This document shows, piece by piece, positions 6,601 to 10,144 of a stretch of 10,144 bases of DNA. Each line of letters opens with the position of its first letter. Positions within the stretch are counted from its first letter, which is position 1. Below the pieces are notes generated by a model. It worked only from the letters and a program-made list of their open reading frames with translations, ran no database searches and was not told the origin of the DNA. Source of the DNA: JASFQI01 sp050115555 (GTDB lineage: Bacteria; Desulfobacterota; DSM-4660; Desulfatiglandales; HGW-15); assembly GCA_050115555.1 (NCBI GenBank), contig JASFQI010000171.1, positions 1-10,144 of the forward strand, written 5' to 3'. Made by a program: the position numbers and the translations under genes.

Positions 6601-6632
6601 TGAACACCTGAACACCTCAACACCTAAACACC
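6601..6632 (+). repeat. Four perfect-length 8-bp tandem units
   Basis: TGAACACC, TGAACACC, TCAACACC, TAAACACC, varying only at the second base. Immediately followed by the triloop hairpin GGAGGCCGAAGGCCTCC (6634-6650), a near-twin of the hairpin at 4369-4385. Confidence 0.75.
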
Positions 6633-6663
6633 TGGAGGCCGAAGGCCTCCTTGCTCAACAGCT

Positions 6664-6734
6664 CGGGCCCGAAGGAACCGCCCCTTAATCCCTACCCCTT
6701 TAATCCTTAATCCTTGAATTTGGCCCGAAGGGCC
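6664..6734 (+). repeat. Modular repeat, copy 2
   Basis: Begins with a decayed hairpin (CGGGCCCGAAGGAACCG, 6664-6680), continues with CCGCCCCTTAATCC and a CTACCCCTTTAATCCTTAATCC array, and closes with hairpin GGCCCGAAGGGCC (6722-6734). Order and wording parallel copy 1 at 4313-4386, including the preceding CAGCTCGG. Confidence 0.7.
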
Positions 6735-6787
6735 CCCGTAATCCTTACCCCTTCAATCCTTAATTCTTGCCTCTGGCCCGAAGGGCC
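6735..6787 (+). repeat. Modular repeat, copy 3 (tandem to copy 2)
   Basis: CCGTAATCCTTACCCC, then a CAATCCTTAATTC array, closing with the same hairpin GGCCCGAAGGGCC (6775-6787). It ends 17 nt before the ATG of the iron-sulfur flavoprotein, leaving only the ribosome binding site between. Confidence 0.7.
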
Positions 6788-6804
6788 CGCACGAGGAGAC
6801 CGAC

Positions 6805-7395
6805 ATGAACGTCCTGGGAATTTACGGAAGCCCCCGAAAAGGAGGAAACACCGATCAGCTCCTGGACCGGGCACTGGAAGGAGCCCGCTCCGCCGGTGCG
6901 GAAACCTCTTCTGTTTACGCACGCCGTCTCAAGATGTCCGGATGCATCGAATGCGGAGGCTGTGACAAGACCGGGAAGTGTGTGGTTCAGGATGACATGC
7001 AGGACGTGTACCCATTGATGGACCAGGCCTCCGTGATCATCCTTGCCTCTCCCGTGTTCTTCTACGGCCTCACGGCCCAGGTCAAAGCCGTAGTCGACCG
7101 GTCTCAGGCCATGTGGTCAAAGCGAATGCTGACCAAGAACCCCGAGGAACGAAAGACCTTCGACAGCGGTCAGGGCTACATCATCGCCGCTGGGGCCACA
7201 CGGGGAAAGAACCTCTTTGAAGGAATCCAGCTCGAGGCCAAGTACTTCTATGACGCCCTGGACATGACCTATGAGGGCGGTATCTTTTTCCGTAGCCTGG
7301 AGAAAAAGAGCGCTGTCCAGGAGAACCCCGACACCTTGCAGGAGGCCTTCAACCTGGGAGTCCGTGCGGTTCGCTCATCACTCCCCGAGCCCTGA
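6805..7395 (+). CDS. Iron-sulfur flavoprotein / NADPH-dependent FMN reductase family
   Basis: 196-aa flavodoxin-fold protein. The N-terminus MNVLGIYGSPRKGGNTDQLL carries the FMN phosphate loop (GSPRKGGNT, residues 8-16). A compact cysteine motif follows, C47-x2-C50-x2-C53-x5-C59, then VQDDMQDVY, as in archaeal and deltaproteobacterial iron-sulfur flavoproteins, where it binds a [4Fe-4S] cluster that exchanges electrons with FMN. ASPVFFYGLTAQVKAVVDRS (81-100) is the second flavin-binding region. Such proteins are implicated in anaerobic electron transfer or in detoxifying oxygen species; the partner here is unknown. The ATG has GAGGAG 7 nt upstream. The gene stands alone behind two modular repeats. 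Family assignment is firm; cluster occupancy is inferred from cysteine spacing. Confidence 0.9.
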   Translation: MNVLGIYGSPRKGGNTDQLLDRALEGARSAGAETSSVYARRLKMSGCIECGGCDKTGKCVVQDDMQDVYPLMDQASVIILASPVFFYGLTAQVKAVVDRSQAMWSKRMLTKNPEERKTFDSGQGYIIAAGATRGKNLFEGIQLEAKYFYDALDMTYEGGIFFRSLEKKSAVQENPDTLQEAFNLGVRAVRSSLPEP

Positions 7396-7541
7396 AAGTC
7401 CCCGATTTTGATCGGTTATTCCTTCCTTCACGGCGGTTCTTCGTGAGGGGCACGCGTCCTAAAAGAGACAGAAACACAGATCCTCACATATCACACTGTT
7501 TTCATGCGTGTTTTTTGTTTTCCTTTCAACTCATTTTTCCC

Positions 7542-7569
7542 TTGACATCGCCGCGTTCAGGATTAAAAT
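7542..7569 (+). promoter_or_regulatory. Predicted sigma-70 promoter
   Basis: A perfect TTGACA (7542-7547) is separated by 16 bp from TAAAAT (7564-7569, 5/6 match). Transcription would start near 7576. The preceding 7396-7541 is AT-rich with several T-runs and holds nothing else I can support. Confidence 0.65.
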
Positions 7570-7575
7570 TCATCG

Positions 7576-7740
7576 GTCTCTCAGGGGTGCTCCAACTGCC
7601 CGAAGCCACGTCCTACAAGGGGATGGGCACATTCGGCATATCCGGACTGCCGGTTCAGCCCCCTGAGCATGGACACACTTTTTGTTAAAGGTCGTGTCCT
7701 TGTCGACCGATGCATCTGTCATTCAGGTGTGATTTTTTAT
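7576..7740 (+). ncRNA. Structured leader RNA or small RNA with terminator-like end
   Basis: Downstream of the promoter, CTCAGGGG (7580-7587) pairs perfectly with CCCCTGAG (7660-7667), closing a 72-nt domain. Inside it, TGCCC (7597-7601) pairs with GGGCA (7625-7629), and CCGG-ACTG-CCGG (7642-7653) forms a small hairpin. A further stem is GGTCG/CGACC (7690-7694/7704-7708). The last hairpin (7711-7718 with 7724-7731, three G-U pairs) is followed at once by six T (7733-7738), as in an intrinsic terminator. The RBS of the 65-aa gene comes 13 nt after the T-run, so this could be a cis-regulatory leader or an independent RNA of about 160 nt. It lacks the cores I know of TPP, cobalamin, SAM, glycine, fluoride or c-di-GMP switches. 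Folding was done by eye. Confidence 0.45.
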
Positions 7741-7765
7741 CGTGATGTTGAAGGAGGGTATCACC

Positions 7766-7963
7766 ATGCTCTACTACACCAGCCATCCCCTGAACTTCGC
7801 TCGCCTCGGTTTTTCCAAGGGGACGGAGGAACTGGAACGTTGTCCCTTCTGCCACGGCACGCTTCCGGACTGCGACTGCGGTTACGGTTCCATGCGCTGG
7901 AAGATGGGATCACCGAAGAAGCCTCTTCGTCGTTTCCGAAGGGGGCGTGCGCGCTCCATGTAA
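7766..7963 (+). CDS. Small Cys-rich basic protein, putative zinc ribbon
   Basis: 65-aa protein. The ATG at 7766 is chosen over an in-frame GTG at 7742 because AAGGAGG lies 8 nt before it. The middle holds CPFC (C26, C29) and CDC (C36, C38), a possible single zinc-binding site. The tail after about residue 47 is strongly basic (KKPLRRFRRGRAR), suggesting nucleic-acid or ribosome contact. I do not recognise the family. It has its own promoter (7542-7569), a structured leader and a strong terminator (8026-8056), so it is a well-defined single-gene transcription unit despite its size. Overlapping longer ORFs in other frames have no ribosome binding site. Zinc and RNA binding are inferences from composition. 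Confidence 0.65.
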   Translation: MLYYTSHPLNFARLGFSKGTEELERCPFCHGTLPDCDCGYGSMRWKMGSPKKPLRRFRRGRARSM

Positions 7964-8025
7964 GTAGGAAGTCTTGTGAAAGGCTCCCGCCTTGAAGGAC
8001 TGAAAACCAAATACAGACACTGAGC

Positions 8026-8056
8026 AGGGCCGGCTCGATCCGGCCCTACTTTTTTT
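8026..8056 (+). terminator. Rho-independent terminator
   Basis: An 8-bp perfect stem (AGGGCCGG with CCGGCCCT), a 6-nt loop, then AC and a run of seven T (8050-8056). It lies 62 nt after the stop of the 65-aa gene. Confidence 0.88.
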
Positions 8057-8110
8057 CGGCAAAGGACAGGCAAACATTGGGTACGCAAACCGGGGGCTGG
8101 GGACACGAAC

Positions 8111-8136
8111 CTGGGGACGTGGTTAAGTTCATAAAT
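8111..8136 (+). repeat. Decayed half-site of the GGGGACGTGGTTAA palindrome
   Basis: CTGGGGACGTGGTTAAGTT matches the left arm of the palindrome at 8159, then diverges (CATAAATTT), and no matching right arm follows. Another short GGGGAC word lies just before it at about 8099-8104. Confidence 0.7.
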
Positions 8137-8158
8137 TTAATTGAATAAAATTTACGGG

Positions 8159-8225
8159 ACCAGGGGACGTGGTTAAGTTTATAAGTTTCTTTTATGAACT
8201 TATAAACTTAACCACGTCCCCTGGT
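8159..8225. repeat. Perfect palindromic repeat 1 (29-bp arms)
   Basis: Left arm 8159-8187 and right arm 8197-8225 are exact reverse complements around a 9-nt loop. The core is GGGGACGTGGTTAAGTTTAT. The right arm is followed by TTTT, so it could also terminate plus-strand transcripts. The queG stop (8200-8202) and last nine sense codons lie within it. The form resembles REP/REPIN elements mobilised by Y1 (IS200-like) transposases, but no such transposase is in the window. Confidence 0.9.
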
Positions 8226-9132
8226 TTTTACGTCTCCTGTTTTTCCTCCATATAGCCTTGAGGTTGGACTGGATCTTTGCGAGACCGGGGCGGGCCAGGG
8301 CGGTTCTTCCAAATCTGCTTTCAAACGTATCCGCATCCATGCCCAGAAAATCGCGGGCCGGTGGCAGCACAATGCGACGGCTGGAAACGCCGCCGTTGTT
8401 GTGAGGACACGCCTCCTGGCATCGGTCACATCCAAGGAAACAGTCCCCCATGCGCTTCCCGGTCTCCTCATCCACATCCCCGCTCCACTCGATCGTAAGG
8501 TAGGAAAGACATCTGGAGGCATTCAGACTGTAGGGGGCTTCCAGCGCGCCCGTGGGGCAGGCATCCAGGCACCGTGTGCAGTCCCCGCAGGGATCCTTCG
8601 GGCTCAGGGCTTCTGGAGCTGATAGCTCTGCCGTGGTGAGGATTTCGGCAAGATAAATGTAAGAGCCATATCCAGGTACAATGAGCATCGTGTTCTTTCC
8701 TATGCACCCGATTCCGGACTCCTGCGCAAAGCTTCGCTCCAGGATGGGAGCGGAATCTACGCAGATCCGCGTCCGCTCCCCTGGAAATTGACGGCAAAGC
8801 CATTCCGCCAGGGACCGGCACTTTTCTTTGATCTCTACATGATAATCGAGGGCGTCAGGACGTGCATACCGGGAAACGGTAAGCCCTTCCGGTGTTGCGG
8901 GTTTTTCCTTGGGGTAAGGCCAGGCGAGACTCACCACGGTCCGGCAACTTGGAAGCAGTTTGGTGGGTTCCCGGCGGATATCCAGATTCCGGGCCATCCA
9001 CGACATGTCCCCCTGCTTACCTGCATTCACCCAGCGAAGGTAGAAATCCATGTGGAGCGGCGGCCCGGGACGGGAGAAACCCACGGCCACGAATCCAAGG
9101 TCCTCGGCCATTTCGGTGAATGCTTGGATCAT
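8200..9132 (-). CDS. queG: Epoxyqueuosine reductase
   Basis: 310-aa cytoplasmic, cobalamin- and [4Fe-4S]-dependent enzyme that reduces epoxyqueuosine to queuosine at position 34 of GUN tRNAs, the last step of queuosine biosynthesis. Conserved blocks run in order: AEDLGFVAVGFSRP, QGDMSWMARN, SRYARPDALDYHVEI (cobalamin region), CVDSAPILERSFAQESGIGCIGKN with the catalytic-type Asp126, cluster 1 cysteines CGDCTRCLDACPTGA (182, 185, 188, 192), RCLSYLTIEW (C208) and cluster 2 GCDRCQEACPHN (235, 238, 242), where CPWN is usual. It lacks the C-terminal HEAT-like extension of longer QueG proteins. The ATG at 9132 is preferred; an upstream TTG (9165) has no ribosome binding site, and the ATG's own site is weak. 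The final residues NQGTWLSL are encoded by palindromic repeat 1, so the C-terminus is probably not native. No queuosine neighbours are present. Confidence 0.9.
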   Translation of the reverse strand: MIQAFTEMAEDLGFVAVGFSRPGPPLHMDFYLRWVNAGKQGDMSWMARNLDIRREPTKLLPSCRTVVSLAWPYPKEKPATPEGLTVSRYARPDALDYHVEIKEKCRSLAEWLCRQFPGERTRICVDSAPILERSFAQESGIGCIGKNTMLIVPGYGSYIYLAEILTTAELSAPEALSPKDPCGDCTRCLDACPTGALEAPYSLNASRCLSYLTIEWSGDVDEETGKRMGDCFLGCDRCQEACPHNNGGVSSRRIVLPPARDFLGMDADTFESRFGRTALARPGLAKIQSNLKAIWRKNRRRKNQGTWLSL

Positions 9133-9175
9133 TTTACGGGCTGGAGACGACAAATTGGGGCGCAATTGGGGACGA

Positions 9176-9242
9176 AATCGGGGACGTGGTTAACTTTATA
9201 AGTTTTCCTTGGAAACTTATAAAGTTAACCACGTCCCCGATT
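9176..9242. repeat. Perfect palindromic repeat 2 (30-bp arms)
   Basis: Left arm 9176-9205 and right arm 9213-9242 are exact reverse complements around a 7-nt loop. It shares the core GGGGACGTGGTTAA and TTTATAAGTT with repeat 1 but has C instead of G after GGTTAA, with the matching change in the other arm. It lies 43 bp upstream of the queG ATG. Short GGGGAC/GGGGCG words precede it at about 9157-9172. No queG promoter was recognised between here and the ATG. Confidence 0.9.
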
Positions 9243-9300
9243 CTAGAAACCTATGAATTTAATCCCGTGCCCATATCTTCTTCGTCTCCAAATTCGTTAG

Positions 9301-9328
9301 AAACTTTTGAAACTCACCAGCGTCCCCT
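9301..9328 (-). repeat. Decayed half-site, opposite orientation
   Basis: AAACTTTTGAAACTCACCAG followed by CGTCCCCT resembles the right arm of the palindromes (AACTTATAAAGTTAACCACG then TCCCC) at about two thirds of positions. It mirrors the half-site at 8111-8136 on the far side of queG. The match is weak. Confidence 0.35.
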
Positions 9329-9332
9329 AACA

Positions 9333-10142
9333 TCAGAGGTCCCACGGGGTCAGGCTCTCGTACCCGTCCTTGGTGACCAGGAGGGTCTGCTCGAACTGCG
9401 CGGACAGCGACCCATCATCCGTGACCGCAGTCCAGTCGTCGTCCAGGACATGGAGGGCCTTGCCCCCCAGATTGATCATGGGCTCGATGGTAAACACCAT
9501 TCCCGGTATGAGCGTGATCCCACGTCCTTTTCTGCCGTAATGCGGGATTTGCGGGGGCTCGTGGAAATCGAGGCCCACCCCGTGACCCACGAACTCCCTC
9601 ACCACCGAGCATCCCTCGGACTCGGCCAGGGTCTGGATGGCCCACCCGATGTCCCCAATGCGATTTCCCGGACGAACCACGTCCATCCCGGCCTTCAAAC
9701 ACTCGCGGGCCACACGCACGATCTTCCTGGCTTCCTTGCCCGGTTTACCCACGAAATACGTCTTGCTGGTGTCTGCGTAGTACCCGTCCAGGATCGGAGT
9801 CACATCCACGTTCACGATGTCGCCGTCTTCCAGAACCCGTTCCCCGGGGATCCCGTGGCAGATGACCTCGTTCACGGAAACGCACACGCTCTTGGGATAG
9901 CCGCGGTAGTTAAGCGGTGCGGGAACGGCGCCGGCCTGCAGGGTGAAGTCATGGACCAGGGTATTGATCTCCTCCGTGGTCATGCCCGGCCGCAGGTGCC
10001 TCTCCACGAGATCCAGACACCCCAAGGCCACAAGGCCCGACCTTCGAATCCCTTCGACGTCTTTGTCTTTTTTGAGCAGGATCCCGTGCTCCTTTCGGTA
10101 TCGCTCCTCCTGGTCCAAGGGAGGAAGGCTTTCCTTACCCAT
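9333..10142 (-). CDS. map: Methionine aminopeptidase, type I
   Basis: 269-aa cytoplasmic dinuclear metallopeptidase that removes the N-terminal Met from nascent proteins. The pita-bread fold residues are all present: H96 in NEVICHGIP, metal ligands D113 (VNVDVT) and D124 (YYADTSKT), H187 (GHGVG), E220 (FTIEPMI) and E251 (QFEQTLLV), plus H194 in LDFHEPP. Compared with the E. coli enzyme there is a roughly 20-residue N-terminal extension (GKESLPPLDQEERYRKEHG) before KKDKDVEGIRRSG; longer type I enzymes often carry such an extension. The ATG at 10142 is only 2 nt from the window edge, so its ribosome binding site and a possible further upstream start cannot be checked. The 3' side faces queG in the same direction across a repeat-rich 200-bp spacer; no terminator was identified. 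Confidence 0.95.
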   Translation of the reverse strand: MGKESLPPLDQEERYRKEHGILLKKDKDVEGIRRSGLVALGCLDLVERHLRPGMTTEEINTLVHDFTLQAGAVPAPLNYRGYPKSVCVSVNEVICHGIPGERVLEDGDIVNVDVTPILDGYYADTSKTYFVGKPGKEARKIVRVARECLKAGMDVVRPGNRIGDIGWAIQTLAESEGCSVVREFVGHGVGLDFHEPPQIPHYGRKGRGITLIPGMVFTIEPMINLGGKALHVLDDDWTAVTDDGSLSAQFEQTLLVTKDGYESLTPWDL

Positions 10143-10144
10143 GC

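Noticed and set aside
7482..7518. Terminator after the iron-sulfur flavoprotein (ACAC...GTGT then T-run)
   Set aside because: The stem is only about four pairs with a large loop; too weak to call.
7576..7670. TPP, cobalamin, fluoride or c-di-GMP riboswitch
   Set aside because: The diagnostic core sequences of these classes are absent; only a generic multi-stem fold and terminator-like end are present.
7443..7688. 81-aa plus-strand frame before the 65-aa gene
   Set aside because: Runs through the promoter and structured leader; no ribosome binding site and low-complexity composition.
7669..7995. 108-aa plus-strand frame overlapping the 65-aa gene
   Set aside because: No ribosome binding site, starts within the predicted leader structure, and the competing frame has AAGGAGG and a Cys motif.
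8159..8225. Palindrome 1 as a simple intrinsic terminator of queG
   Set aside because: The queG stop lies inside the structure, no T-run follows on the minus strand, and a second matching palindrome lies upstream of the gene. On the plus strand terminator activity remains possible.
8159..9242. CRISPR array from the repeated palindromes
   Set aside because: Only two full copies nearly 1 kb apart with a gene between them; no spacers and no cas genes.

Overview
This window is GC-rich chromosomal DNA from a bacterium that looks like an anaerobic or sulfate-reducer-type Desulfobacterota (former Deltaproteobacteria). That placement is inferred from a flavoredoxin-like flavoprotein, an iron-sulfur flavoprotein and palindromic GGGGAC repeats. 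No rRNA, tRNA, CRISPR array, integrase or transposase gene was found. Genes are mostly single or in very short units on both strands, separated by spacers rich in repeats.

Layout. 1-270 (+): end of an aminoglycoside/sugar-phosphotransferase-like gene. 324-1762 (-): two-gene operon, a rhamnulose-1-phosphate-aldolase-like class II aldolase translationally coupled (ATGA overlap) to a flavoredoxin-like protein. 1914-2612 (-): YciC-like membrane protein. 2911-3543 (-): LysE/RhtB exporter. 3865-4164 (+): 99-aa protein of unknown function. 4413-4832 (+): HIT hydrolase. 4877-5401 (-): HNH endonuclease. 5530-6384 (+): membrane-anchored alpha/beta hydrolase. 6805-7395 (+): iron-sulfur flavoprotein/NADPH-FMN-reductase family. 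7542-7765 (+): promoter and structured leader, followed by a 65-aa Cys-rich basic protein (7766-7963) with a strong terminator. 8200-9132 (-): queG, epoxyqueuosine reductase. 9333-10142 (-): map, type I methionine aminopeptidase.

The genes do not form one pathway: housekeeping enzymes (map, queG, HIT) are mixed with redox flavoproteins, an exporter and a sugar aldolase. Promoter-like sites were found for the membrane protein, the exporter, the 99-aa gene and the leader of the 65-aa gene.

The noncoding DNA is the most unusual part. (1) Two long perfect palindromes (29- and 30-bp arms, shared core GGGGACGTGGTTAA) bracket queG, each with a decayed half-site outside it. One palindrome supplies the last codons and stop of queG. 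(2) A roughly 78-bp repeat begins at the stop codon of two unrelated genes and extends downstream. (3) A modular repeat of CCTTAATCC-type heptamers plus small triloop hairpins lies upstream of the HIT gene (one copy) and the iron-sulfur flavoprotein gene (two copies). (4) The 7580-7740 leader has a multi-stem fold ending in a terminator-like hairpin and matches no riboswitch class I can name.
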